Positions 1 to 7,485 of a stretch of 35,245 bases of DNA are shown piece after piece. The position numbers and the translations under genes were made by a program. The notes under the pieces were generated by a model. It made no database searches and was not told where the DNA came from. It saw only the letters and a program-made list of their open reading frames with translations. Every line of letters begins with the position of its first letter. The first letter of the stretch is position 1. Source of the stretch: Bradyrhizobium sp. NAS80.1 (GTDB lineage Bacteria; Pseudomonadota; Alphaproteobacteria; Rhizobiales; Xanthobacteraceae); the NCBI RefSeq assembly GCF_001908205.1, contig NZ_LGHL01000130.1, positions 1 to 35,245 of the forward strand, given 5' to 3'.

Positions 1-116
1 CGGCTGGGATTACCCCGACTCTCATGACCTCAACTTCTCGAACCGCCCGGTGCGGACCCGCATGCCGGGTGGTGTGGCAGGGGAGCGACCTCACAAGGTC
101 GCCCCCCTATGCCGAT
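1..116 (+). mobile_element. 3' end of a group II intron (domains V and VI), cut by the window edge
   Basis: Positions 41-73 fold as a domain V-like hairpin: a lower stem of ACCGCCCGG against CCGGGTGGT, a two-base bulge (TG) on the 3' side, an upper stem TGCG/CGCA and a four-base loop. This is the geometry of group II intron domain V, with a CGC-type triad. Positions about 77-113 form a second GC-rich hairpin (GCGACC against GGTCGC) ending in CCCCTATGCCGAT, like domain VI followed by the 3' splice site, which I place near base 116. In frame 1 the first 27 bases read RLGLPRLS and a TGA stop, which could be the tail of the intron-encoded maturase, normally found just upstream of domain V. The rest lies outside the window, so whether the intron is intact is unknown. 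The call rests on recalled intron ends and has not been checked by a covariance model. Confidence 0.6.
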
Positions 117-192
117 TGGGCGCATGGCATCAAGGAGCCCGTAGGGTGCGCAAAGCGACTTGCCCGCCGAGCTCAAAGAGCGAAGGCGGAAG

Positions 193-232
193 CGTGCCCA
201 GCATCACAAGCACGCCGTAGATGATGGGCACG
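193..232. repeat. Imperfect palindromic intergenic repeat
   Basis: CGTGCCCAGCATC (193-205) and GATGATGGGCACG (220-232) are inverted with 12 of 13 bases matching. The surrounding bases 137-192 (GTAGGGTGCGCAAAGCG and following) and 371-412 (TGGTAGGCACG, CCAACCCTACGG) look like degenerate pieces of the same GTAGGGTG/GTGCCCACC repeat type that I associate with Bradyrhizobium intergenic regions. No coding function is supported here. Confidence 0.55.
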
Positions 233-244
233 GTGTATCCACAA

Positions 245-325
245 CGTCATTGCGAGCGCAGCGAAGCAATCCAGACTGCCTCCGCGGAAAGGCTCCTGGA
301 TTGCTTCGCTGCGCTCGCAATGACG
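245..325. repeat. Perfect 30-bp inverted repeat (palindromic intergenic element)
   Basis: The arms 245-274 and 296-325 are exact reverse complements over 30 bases and enclose a 21-base loop that itself carries a short GCC/GGC pair. The arms contain GCGAGCGCAGCGAAGCAATC, a motif I recognise from dispersed palindromic elements in Bradyrhizobium and related genomes. Short open frames crossing it on either strand are by-products of the palindrome. Transcription through it would give a very stable hairpin, but no T-run follows, so I do not call it a terminator. Confidence 0.8.
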
Positions 326-433
326 AGGAAGCGTCAGCATGCGCACACATCAATCGAGGTTGAGGAGAGATGGTAGGCACGACGCTATTCGCCTCTGCCA
401 ACCCTACGGCGCTTGCCACGATCTATCGCGCCG

Positions 434-1414
434 TCATTCCGCTAGGCTGGTCTGCCAGACCGGTGCCGGCACAGGCGTAGCCGACACGGACGCTCGGCCC
501 ATCCATTCGAGATAGGCCTTCACCGCCCAGATCGAGGCCGCGGCGACTGCGATGCCGCCGGCGACATCGATGAGGTAATGCGCGCCAATTACCGGCGTCG
601 CCGCGATCATCAAGAGGTTGAGCGCGGCCGCGATGCCACCGATGCCGCGCACCGGCCACAGCGCCCACATGTAGAGCACGGCGGATGCGGCGTGGAAGCT
701 CGGAAACGAGACGATGCCGGAGAGGAAGAACAGCCGGAGCTCGTGCAGGCTGCCGTCGCGAAGTGCGAGGATGTCGCGCAACTGTCCGGCATAGATTGCG
801 GTGTTGATCTCGGGGAAGTGCGCGGCCGGCAGTTGCAGTCCGTAATAGGTGCCGATCGCCGGCACCACGGCGGAGATCGCGATGGTGACGGCGAGCGCGA
901 GGCTCATTGCGAGCATGAACAATTGCAGCCGCACATAACGCGCCGTCAGTGCCAGCACGACGGGGATGCCGAGCAGCGGCCATTTGATCAGTCCGTAGCC
1001 GCGGGCAAGACAGTCTGCGAGCCAGGGATGGTCGTTGACATATCGCGCGATCGGTTCGGGATCGAGCCCGAGCGCGCGGTCGATCGCAAGCAGCGCGTGG
1101 TCCTGGAGCGGCCAGTTCATCTTGCCCGCGACGTAGCTGAGCGGTCCGGCGATGGCGCAGGTGAGAATGATCTGTCCGATCGTGCCGAGCGAAAACACAA
1201 GCTTCGGATCCGCAAGCTCGCCTTTGACCGTCCGGTGGCAATAGGCGACGGCGAGCAGGAACGCGGCGATTGTCAGCGTCACGCCGTACGCGACCGGCTC
1301 GAGACTGAGGTCGGTGACGGGGAGGCCGAGCGCCAGCAGGCCGCCCATGGCTGCGATGGGAAGCCAGTTCAGGTGGAAGAGCTGCCAGGCGGTCCGGGCG
1401 TCCGTGTCGACCAT
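434..1414 (-). CDS. PAP2-family membrane phosphatase / phosphotransferase
   Basis: A 326-residue polytopic membrane protein of the PAP2 (phosphatidic acid phosphatase) superfamily, close in style to the inositol-phosphotransferase branch (PAP2_3). Visible motifs are FPSFHAA (residues 237-243), corresponding to the usual PSGH signature, and GAHYLIDVAGG (277-287), whose His279 and Asp283 match the catalytic third signature. I count at least six hydrophobic segments. The classical first motif (KxxxxxxRP) is not evident, as is common in PAP2_3 members. Likely substrates are a phospholipid or polyprenyl phosphate at the inner membrane; the exact one cannot be read from sequence. The ATG at 1414 has only a weak ribosome site. 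The gene is monocistronic, divergent from the downstream TetR gene. Confidence 0.8.
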   Translation of the reverse strand: MVDTDARTAWQLFHLNWLPIAAMGGLLALGLPVTDLSLEPVAYGVTLTIAAFLLAVAYCHRTVKGELADPKLVFSLGTIGQIILTCAIAGPLSYVAGKMNWPLQDHALLAIDRALGLDPEPIARYVNDHPWLADCLARGYGLIKWPLLGIPVVLALTARYVRLQLFMLAMSLALAVTIAISAVVPAIGTYYGLQLPAAHFPEINTAIYAGQLRDILALRDGSLHELRLFFLSGIVSFPSFHAASAVLYMWALWPVRGIGGIAAALNLLMIAATPVIGAHYLIDVAGGIAVAAASIWAVKAYLEWMGRASVSATPVPAPVWQTSLAE

Positions 1415-1582
1415 GCTGCACCGAATTGGGATCGCAGTACCGAAGTACAGTCGCGGATCTGGCTTAAAATGGCAGTAACGATCGTGGTCAGCCCTTCATC
1501 AATCATCTCGATGCGATTTTAGGTATTTGCGGTTGCACCGCATGGCGTGGCGCTTCGCGCATTTGCATCTTGTCATCCACTC

Positions 1583-1596
1583 TGAATAGTTGTTCA
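1583..1596. promoter_or_regulatory. Candidate operator upstream of the TetR gene
   Basis: TGAATAGTTGTTCA is an imperfect dyad (TGAA and TTCA arms) in the divergent gap between the PAP2 gene and the TetR-family gene, 88 bases before the TetR start. TetR proteins usually bind dyads beside their own gene. This is position and symmetry only, so confidence is low. Confidence 0.2.
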
Positions 1597-1683
1597 CTCC
1601 TTGCGGGGCGATTTGCAGCGAATTGAGCGACGAAGCGTTCGGCCGCAGGGCGTGCGGCGGGCGTGTGGGACAGGAAGCGCGCC

Positions 1684-2364
1684 ATGGTTTATCGGCGGAC
1701 GCATCAAGTAGTTAAGCGCCTTGCGGCGCGGCGCAGTGCGATACTGACGGCGGCGCGGGAGGCTGCGGCGGAAGGCGGAATGGCGGCGGTGCAGATCGCA
1801 CCGGTCGCGATCCGCGCCAATGTCGCGGCCGGGACGGTCTACCGTTACTTCCCTTCCAAGGCCGAGCTGATCTCTGAATTGATCGCCGAGGTCTCCCGCG
1901 ACGAGCTGGCGGCGATCCGCCGGGCGGCCGATGCCGCGCCCGGTCCGTCCTCGGCGCTGGCTGCCGCCGTCACTACTGTGGCGGTCCATACCCTGTCGCA
2001 GCGCAGGCTGGCCTGGGGCATCCTGGCCGAGCCTGTTGATGTCGATGTCAGCGCCTCGCGCCTGGCGAGCCGGCGCGAGATCGCGGGCGAGATCGCCTCG
2101 CGGATCGATGCCGCCGTGCGCGCCGGTCACCTGCCTGCGCAGGACACCGCGCTGGCCGCCACCGCGCTGCTGGGCGCGTTGCATGAGGCGCTGGTCGGGC
2201 CGCTCGCGCCTGATAATCTCGACGATACCGCCAGGATGCGCGATGCGGTGCAGACCGTGACGCTGCTCGCGCTGCGCGCCGTCGGCGTCATGGATGCCCG
2301 CGCCCGCGGCCTTGTGGTGCAGCAGACGCTGCTGCCCACCACGAAGGCGCTGGTGGGGGCGTAA
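1684..2364 (+). CDS. TetR/AcrR-family transcriptional regulator
   Basis: A 226-residue protein. The N-terminal third carries a TetR-type helix-turn-helix (about residues 15-60: a helix around ILTAAREAAAEGG, then VAIRANVAAGTVYRYFPSKAELISEL). AAGTVYRYFPSK is the classic recognition-helix region. The rest is an Ala-rich helical ligand domain of unknown specificity. I chose the ATG at 1684 because AGGAAG sits 6 bases upstream (1672-1677); an in-frame GTG at 1663 would add seven residues without a good ribosome site. It is divergent from the PAP2 gene, which it might control together with itself. That target is inferred from position only. Confidence 0.85.
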   Translation: MVYRRTHQVVKRLAARRSAILTAAREAAAEGGMAAVQIAPVAIRANVAAGTVYRYFPSKAELISELIAEVSRDELAAIRRAADAAPGPSSALAAAVTTVAVHTLSQRRLAWGILAEPVDVDVSASRLASRREIAGEIASRIDAAVRAGHLPAQDTALAATALLGALHEALVGPLAPDNLDDTARMRDAVQTVTLLALRAVGVMDARARGLVVQQTLLPTTKALVGA

Positions 2365-2407
2365 AGTCCGTAAAGTCGAAGAGCGATCGAGGCGGAGGCC
2401 TCATCGC

Positions 2408-2438
2408 GCTCAGGCCGTTGCCTGAGCACGCCTTTTCG
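2408..2438 (+). terminator. Intrinsic terminator after the TetR gene
   Basis: GCTCAGGC (2408-2415) and GCCTGAGC (2420-2427) form a perfect 8-bp stem with a CGTT loop, followed by ACGCCTTTTCG. It lies 44 bases after the TetR stop, between two convergent genes. The T-run is short, so efficiency is uncertain. Confidence 0.6.
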
Positions 2439-2523
2439 AAAAACCGCAGCAAGCTCGCCAGACTAACCGGCTACTTTGCATGGGGTTGTTTTCGATATTT
2501 TTGTCTGCCGCGCGCCGGCGGAC

Positions 2524-3960
2524 CTACATATTGGCGTCGCCCTCGGGCCCGACCGAGGCGATGCGCACCATGTTGGTGGTGCCGGGAATGCCGAGCGGCA
2601 CACCGGCGACGATGATCACGCGCTGGCCGGCGCGGACGAAGCCGTCGCGGAACGCGATCTGGCCGGCGCGGCTCACCATGTCGTCCTGGTCGCGCGCGTC
2701 TTCCGCCACCACGCAATGCACGCCCCAGACGACGGCGAGCCGGCGTCCAGCGGAGATGTTCGGCGTGATCGCCACGATCGGGGGCTTGGGCCGCTCGCGC
2801 GCGACGCGCGTGGCGGTCGAGCCCGAGCTGGTCCAGCAGATCAGGGCGGGAAGATCCAGCGTCTCGGCGATCTGCCGTGCGGCGTCGGCGATGGCGTCGC
2901 CGGCGGTGGCTTCGGGTGCGGGGCGCTGGGCTGCGACGACGGAGCCATAGGTCGGGTCGCGCTCGACCTCCTCGCCGATGCGGTTCATGGTCGAGACCGC
3001 CTCGACCGGGAATTTCCCGGCCGCCGATTCCGCCGACAGCATGATGGCGTCGGCGCCTTCGTAGACGGCGGTGGCGACGTCGGAGACTTCGGCACGGGTC
3101 GGCACCGGCGACTGGATCATCGATTCCAGCATCTGGGTCGCGATCACGACCGGCTTGCCGGCGCGTCGCGCCATCCGGGTCATCTGCTTCTGCAGGCTCG
3201 GCACGCGCTCCAGCGGCAGCTCGACGCCGAGGTCGCCGCGCGCCACCATCAGCGCGTCGGAGGCCTCAATGATGTCGGCGAGGCGGTCGATCGCCTGCGG
3301 CTTCTCGATCTTGGCCATCACCGCGGCGCGGCCACGGATCATCTTCTTGGCCTCGAGCACGTCATCGGCGCGCTGCACGAACGACAGCGCGATCCAGTCG
3401 ACGCCGGTGGTCAAGGCCGCCTCGAGGTCGGCGCGGTCCTTCGGCGTCATTGCCGAGACCGGCAGGTCGGTGTCGGGCAGGCTGACGCCCTTGCGGTCGG
3501 ACATCCGGCCGCCGACCACGACGCGCGTCACTGCATGCTCTTTCGAGGTCTCCTCCGCGATCAGACGCACCTTGCCGTCGTCGAGCAGCAGCGTATGGCC
3601 GGGCCGCAGCGCGGCCAGAATCTCGGGATGCGGGAGATTGACGCGCGTGGCATCGCCGGGCGTCTTGTCGGAATCCAGCGTGAAGGTATGGCCATTCTGG
3701 AGCTGGACCGCCCCTTCGGCGAAGGCGCCGAGCCTGAGCTTCGGGCCCTGGAGGTCGACCAGGATGCCGATCGGCCGGCCGTAGCTGCTCTCGACGTTGC
3801 GGATCGTTGCCACCAGCTCCCGCATCTTGTCATGCGGGGTGTGGCTCATGTTGATGCGAAACAGGTCGGCGCCGGCCTCGAACAGGCGACGGATCATCGC
3901 GAGGTCTGAAGAGGCGGGTCCTAGGGTCGCGAGAATCTTGATACGGCGGAGACGCCTCAT
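2524..3960 (-). CDS. pyk: Pyruvate kinase
   Basis: A 478-residue pyruvate kinase, the usual length. It catalyses phosphoenolpyruvate plus ADP to pyruvate plus ATP in the cytoplasm, at the end of lower glycolysis. The N-terminus (KILATLGPASSD, LFRINMSHTPHD) is the substrate-binding start of the barrel. MAKIEKPQAIDRL carries the catalytic Lys, ARGDLGVELP the metal/phosphate site, and TQMLESM...PTRAEVSDVATAVYEGADAIMLSAESAAG is the family signature. The C-terminal allosteric domain follows (ICWTSSGSTATRVARERPKPPIVAITP). The ATG overlaps the stop of the upstream DUF1036 gene by 4 bases (ATGA), so the two are probably co-transcribed and translationally coupled. Confidence 0.97.
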   Translation of the reverse strand: MRRLRRIKILATLGPASSDLAMIRRLFEAGADLFRINMSHTPHDKMRELVATIRNVESSYGRPIGILVDLQGPKLRLGAFAEGAVQLQNGHTFTLDSDKTPGDATRVNLPHPEILAALRPGHTLLLDDGKVRLIAEETSKEHAVTRVVVGGRMSDRKGVSLPDTDLPVSAMTPKDRADLEAALTTGVDWIALSFVQRADDVLEAKKMIRGRAAVMAKIEKPQAIDRLADIIEASDALMVARGDLGVELPLERVPSLQKQMTRMARRAGKPVVIATQMLESMIQSPVPTRAEVSDVATAVYEGADAIMLSAESAAGKFPVEAVSTMNRIGEEVERDPTYGSVVAAQRPAPEATAGDAIADAARQIAETLDLPALICWTSSGSTATRVARERPKPPIVAITPNISAGRRLAVVWGVHCVVAEDARDQDDMVSRAGQIAFRDGFVRAGQRVIIVAGVPLGIPGTTNMVRIASVGPEGDANM

Positions 3961-4556
3961 GGCTTACTTCCAGACGGGGGCGGGGCGGCAGCTGGCGGGA
4001 GGCCAGGCGCGGCGGGGGGCGTACCACCAGGCGGCCCATTGGGCAAACCCGGGACCCCGCCGGGGCCAACCGGGCCGGGCAAGCCTGGCACGCGCTGCTG
4101 TTGTGACGGCTGCTCGTTGGCATCGGTGAGCTGCACCGTCCAGGCGCGCTGCTCGCCGGTGTCGACCTCGAAATAGCCGGTTCGGTCATAGCCGCGCGCC
4201 AGGCAATCCTCGGTGCCGCGGATGGTGAATTCCTTGTCGCGCGAGCACATGAAGGCCTGGCCAGACCATTCGCCGCCACGGTCATAGTCGATGGCGTAGA
4301 TGTAATAGTAGCGGGCCACCAGCGTTCCCCGCAGCAGGGTCTCGCAGGAGCGGGAGGAGATGTTCCACCAGCCCTCGGTGGTCCAGCCCTCGGCGTCCTT
4401 GTAGCCCAGCGCGATACCGACCCGGCTCGAGGTGTTGTTGCAAAGGCGGAAATCGGCGGAAGCAGGGCTGGTCCAGAGGCACAGCAGGGCAACCGCCAGC
4501 ACCGGGACCAACCGGGCGAGCAGGCGAAGGGGAGAGCGGGGAGATTCGGCGATCAT
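3957..4556 (-). CDS. DUF1036 periplasmic protein
   Basis: A 199-residue exported protein. Residues 1-35 form a signal peptide (LLARLVPVLAVALLCLW, then SPASA before DF). The DUF1036 domain follows (FRLCNNTSSRVGIALGYKD, EGWWNISSRSCETLL, YYYIYAIDY, CSRDKEFTIRGTEDCLARGYDRTGYFEVDTG), with Cys residues that could form disulfides in the periplasm. The last 50 residues are a Pro/Gly-rich tail (VPGLPGPVGPGG type), probably disordered. The molecular function of DUF1036 is not known to me. It overlaps pyk by 4 bases and is divergent from the DUF1244 gene, a neighbourhood I recognise as recurring in Alphaproteobacteria. Confidence 0.85.
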   Translation of the reverse strand: MIAESPRSPLRLLARLVPVLAVALLCLWTSPASADFRLCNNTSSRVGIALGYKDAEGWTTEGWWNISSRSCETLLRGTLVARYYYIYAIDYDRGGEWSGQAFMCSRDKEFTIRGTEDCLARGYDRTGYFEVDTGEQRAWTVQLTDANEQPSQQQRVPGLPGPVGPGGVPGLPNGPPGGTPPAAPGLPPAAAPPPSGSKP

Positions 4557-4690
4557 TGTCGCGAAACGTATACCAGATCATTGACGATTTGGCGTAGGGG
4601 CGGGGAACTGCCTCAGAGCCGGCTTTCGGCCCGTTTGCGCCGCGATATGGCAAAATCTGTGACAGGGACCACCTGATCCCGTAAGGGTGA

Positions 4691-4715
4691 CCCCCATCGG
4701 GGGCAGAGCCAAGGA
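4691..4715 (+). promoter_or_regulatory. Leader hairpin and ribosome site of the DUF1244 gene
   Basis: CCCCC (4691-4695), loop ATC and GGGGG (4699-4703) form a short hairpin just before the AAGGA ribosome site (4711-4715) and the ATG at 4724. It may affect access to the ribosome site. No conserved regulatory class is recognised. Confidence 0.3.
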
Positions 4716-4723
4716 ATCCAGCT

Positions 4724-5032
4724 ATGGCAATCGACGACAAAACCAGAACGGAGCTTGAGGCGGCCGCTTTTCGGCGCCTGGTCGACCATTTGAAGACGCG
4801 GACGGACGTCCAGAACATCGACCTGATGAATCTGGCGGGCTTCTGTCGCAACTGCCTGTCCAATTGGCTCAAGGACGCCGCCGACGCCCAGGGCGTCGCG
4901 CTGAGCAAGGACGAGAGCCGGGAGGCCGTCTATGGCATGCCCTACGAGGCCTGGAAGTCGAAGTACCAGGGCACAGCCACGCCCGAGCAGCTCGAGGCGA
5001 TGAAGAAGGTCCACCCCGGGCACGGGCACTGA
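4724..5032 (+). CDS. DUF1244 domain protein
   Basis: A 102-residue soluble protein spanning one DUF1244 domain. Recognisable parts are AAFRRLVDHLKTRTDVQNIDLMNLAGFCRNCLSNWL, with a CxxC pair (FCRNC), and YGMPYEAWKSKYQ near the C-terminus. The C-terminal HPGHGH could bind metal with the two Cys residues, but that is conjecture. Function of the family is not established to my knowledge. The ATG at 4724 has AAGGA 8 bases upstream. It diverges from DUF1036-pyk and precedes gapR by about 200 bases. Confidence 0.88.
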   Translation: MAIDDKTRTELEAAAFRRLVDHLKTRTDVQNIDLMNLAGFCRNCLSNWLKDAADAQGVALSKDESREAVYGMPYEAWKSKYQGTATPEQLEAMKKVHPGHGH

Positions 5033-5184
5033 ACGGCCTCGTCCGCTTCCTGCCGACGCACTGAGTCGCACCACACAACAGCTTTCTTTAGCCCGCCGCA
5101 GGAAGGTGTGGGCGCGCTGTGGACGAGCGCGATGCTGCCTTGAACGCAGTCGGCACCAACCCTAAGGGTCTAGCCAGCACGCGC

Positions 5185-5212
5185 GGTGACGATGCCGGCG
5201 TCACCTCGTTTT
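5185..5212 (+). terminator. Terminator-like hairpin in the gapR leader
   Basis: GGTGACG (5185-5191) and CGTCACC (5199-5205) form a perfect 7-bp stem with a 7-base loop, followed by TCGTTTT. It ends about 25 bases before the gapR start. It may terminate transcription from the DUF1244 gene, or act as an attenuator if the gapR promoter lies upstream of it. Confidence 0.45.
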
Positions 5213-5236
5213 GCCAGTTTCATTGGGAGTACCAAG

Positions 5237-5509
5237 ATGGCCACCTCCGCCGCCGTCCGCGACGACGAGCCCGCGACGAAATTTGCCAAGGATCAGCTCA
5301 AGTCCATCATCGAGCGTATCGAGCGGCTGGAGGAAGAGAAGAAGGCGATCTCCGACGACATCCGCGACGTCTACGCCGAGAGCAAGGGCAACGGCTACGA
5401 CGTCAAGGCGCTGCGCACCATCGTGCGCCTGCGCAAGCAGGACCCGAACGAGCGCGCCGAGGCCGAGACGATTCTCGAGACCTACATGCAGGCGCTGGGG
5501 ATGCTGTGA
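5237..5509 (+). CDS. gapR: GapR-like nucleoid-associated protein (DUF2312)
   Basis: A 90-residue protein matching the DUF2312/GapR family. GapR of Caulobacter is an essential DNA-binding protein that recognises overtwisted DNA ahead of polymerases and helps topoisomerases. The sequence shows a long coiled-coil helix (FAKDQLKSIIERIERLEEEKKAISDDIRDVYAESK) followed by GNGYDVKALRTIVRLRKQDPNERAEAE, the conserved DNA-contacting and dimerisation part. I chose the ATG at 5237 because GGGAG lies 7 bases upstream (5225-5229) and MATSAAVRDDEPA is a typical short N-terminus. An in-frame ATG at 5186 would fall inside the leader hairpin and lacks support. Confidence in family is high; function is by homology. 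Confidence 0.93.
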   Translation: MATSAAVRDDEPATKFAKDQLKSIIERIERLEEEKKAISDDIRDVYAESKGNGYDVKALRTIVRLRKQDPNERAEAETILETYMQALGML

Positions 5510-5589
5510 GGCGTCGAGGCCCGGCCCTGGGCGAGCCGTTCTGAGCGCTGCGGGGCTCTGGCCAAGCCTGCTCCTGAAGCGTGGCCAGT

Positions 5590-5618
5590 TTGGGCAAAAC
5601 CCGTTCGTCTGCTAGAAT
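5590..5618 (+). promoter_or_regulatory. Sigma-70-like promoter of the adenylate cyclase gene
   Basis: TTGGGC (5590-5595), a 17-base spacer and TAGAAT (5613-5618) match housekeeping promoter elements. The start point would fall near 5625, giving a leader of only about 15 bases that just includes AAGGGA (5627-5632), 7 bases before the ATG at 5640. Confidence 0.5.
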
Positions 5619-5639
5619 GCTCGGCGAAGGGACCGAGCA

Positions 5640-7400
5640 ATGGACGTGCCTGGACCAGAGCGCAGGCTCGCTGCGGTCCTCGCCGCTGACATGGTCGGCT
5701 TTAGTCGGCTCATGGAGGTCGACGAGGCAGGGACGCTCGCGCGCCTCAAGACTCACCGGATCGAACTCATCGACCCGGCGATTGCGAAGAATCACGGCCG
5801 CATCATCAAGACGACGGGCGACGGTCTGCTGGTGGAATTCCACAGCGTCGTCGATGCCGTGCTGTGCGCGGCTGAGGTTCAGGAGCGGATGGTCCGGCGC
5901 AATGCCGACGTCCCGCCACCGCGATGGATACAGTTCCGCATCGGCATCAACCTCGGCGATGTGATCGTCGACCAGAACGATATTTTCGGCGACGGCGTCA
6001 ACGTGGCGTCACGGCTGGAGGCACTGGCCGAGCCGGGAGGCATCTGCATCTCGAGCGCGGTGCGCGAGCAACTCGGCCAGCGCCTTGATGGCTTCGAGTT
6101 CGAGGATCTCGGCGACCAGAGCGTCAAGAACATCGCGCGTCCCATCCATGTCTTCCGGATTCGGCTCGACCAGGGGTCGTCAGGCGCACCGTCCGGCGCG
6201 ACGGGCACGGCGGCAGGGGCTTCGAAGAAGCCATCCATCGCCGTATTGCCCTTCGCCAACATGAGCGGCGATCCCGAGCAGGAGTTCTTTGCCGACGGTT
6301 TGACCGAAGACATCATTACAGAACTCTCACGCTTCCACGAGCTGCTTGTCATCTCCCGCAACTCGACCTTCGTGTACAAGGGCAAGGCGGTGAAGGTGCC
6401 GGAGGTCGCCCGCGAATTCGGCGTCGACTACGTCATCGAGGGAAGCGTGCGAAAGGTCGGGGATCGCGTCCGCGTCACCGTGCAACTGATCGATGCGGAA
6501 ATCGACCGGCACATTTGGGCCGAACGCTATGACGGCGAGCTGCGGGACATCTTCGCCATTCAGGACGAAATCACGCGTGCGATCGCTGCAACGCTCCCTG
6601 GCCGCGTCGAGGCCGCCACGCACGACCGGGCGAAGCGCAAGACGACCGACAACATGGCGGCCTACGAATGCGTGCTGGCCGCAAAGCTGCTGCACCACCG
6701 CTCGAACCGGGAAGACAATTCGCAGTCGTTGCACCTGCTCGACCGGGCCATCGCGCTCGATCCGAACTACGCGCACGCACATGCGTGGAAAGCCTGCGTC
6801 CTGGGCCAGACCTGGGTCTACGGCTGGTGTGCGGATCGAGATGCGACCTTCCAGCAGGTGGCGTCGGAACTGGAGATCGCGCTGGGGCTCGACGACAATG
6901 ACAGCGACGTCCATCGGATTCTCGCCGCACTGAATTTGAACCGCGACGACCATGAGACGTCCACGTACCATCAGGAGCGGGCGCTCGCACTCAACCCGAA
7001 CTACGACCTCGTCGTGGTGCAACAGGGCGAATTGCTGACCTGGCTGGGCCGGCCCGAGGAAGGTATTGACTGGATCAAGAAGGCGATGCGGCTGAACCCT
7101 TATCATCCGGAACGTTTTTGGAGCCATCTCGGGCGCGCGTATTATTGTGCCGAGAAATACGCCGAGGCGGCTCAAGCCTTTTCACGGATCACACGGCCCG
7201 ATCATACCCATCACGCCTTCCTTGCAGCGATCTTCGCGCAAATGGGCAACGCGGTTGCGGCGGGGGCTCACACGGCGGAAGTCCTCAAGCGCGAGCCGAC
7301 ATTTTCGGTGGCGACCCACCTCACGACGCAGCACTACAAGCGGGATGTTGATCGTCAACGCTACGAGTCTGGCCTGCTCAGGGCTGGCCTGCCGGCCTGA
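5640..7400 (+). CDS. Class III adenylate cyclase with TolB-like and TPR domains
   Basis: A 586-residue protein with three parts. Residues 8-175 are a class III cyclase domain with all catalytic residues visible: metal Asp17 (ADMVGFS) and Asp61 (TTGDG), adenine-selecting Lys57 and Asp114, and transition-state Asn121 and Arg125 (NVASR). It should therefore make cAMP from ATP. Residues about 197-320 are a TolB-like N-terminal domain (PSIAVLPFANMSGDPEQEFFADGLTEDI). The rest is tetratricopeptide-like helices (LLDRAIALDPNYAHAHAWKA, HQERALALNPNYD, AMRLNPYHPERFWSHLGRAYY). No membrane segment is seen, so it is probably cytoplasmic. Rhizobia carry many cyclases of this architecture; the signal sensed is unknown. 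It is monocistronic. Confidence 0.92.
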   Translation: MDVPGPERRLAAVLAADMVGFSRLMEVDEAGTLARLKTHRIELIDPAIAKNHGRIIKTTGDGLLVEFHSVVDAVLCAAEVQERMVRRNADVPPPRWIQFRIGINLGDVIVDQNDIFGDGVNVASRLEALAEPGGICISSAVREQLGQRLDGFEFEDLGDQSVKNIARPIHVFRIRLDQGSSGAPSGATGTAAGASKKPSIAVLPFANMSGDPEQEFFADGLTEDIITELSRFHELLVISRNSTFVYKGKAVKVPEVAREFGVDYVIEGSVRKVGDRVRVTVQLIDAEIDRHIWAERYDGELRDIFAIQDEITRAIAATLPGRVEAATHDRAKRKTTDNMAAYECVLAAKLLHHRSNREDNSQSLHLLDRAIALDPNYAHAHAWKACVLGQTWVYGWCADRDATFQQVASELEIALGLDDNDSDVHRILAALNLNRDDHETSTYHQERALALNPNYDLVVVQQGELLTWLGRPEEGIDWIKKAMRLNPYHPERFWSHLGRAYYCAEKYAEAAQAFSRITRPDHTHHAFLAAIFAQMGNAVAAGAHTAEVLKREPTFSVATHLTTQHYKRDVDRQRYESGLLRAGLPA

Positions 7401-7485
7401 TCCGAAACCCGACGCGACGCTGTGCGGGACAGATTGTGACCGCTCCACCACCGCCGCGCGAGATAGCTCGCGCGACGAGTGGGTG

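Noticed and set aside
204..419. Short open frames across the repeats at the left end
   Set aside because: They are by-products of the 30-bp inverted repeat, with near-identical peptide stretches on both strands.
2476..3909. A 477-codon plus-strand open frame opposite pyruvate kinase
   Set aside because: Mirror frame with Asp/His/Arg-rich composition; pyk is certain on the minus strand.
5186..5236. Upstream start for GapR
   Set aside because: It would add 17 residues inside a hairpin; GGGAG before 5237 fits better and the family starts near there.
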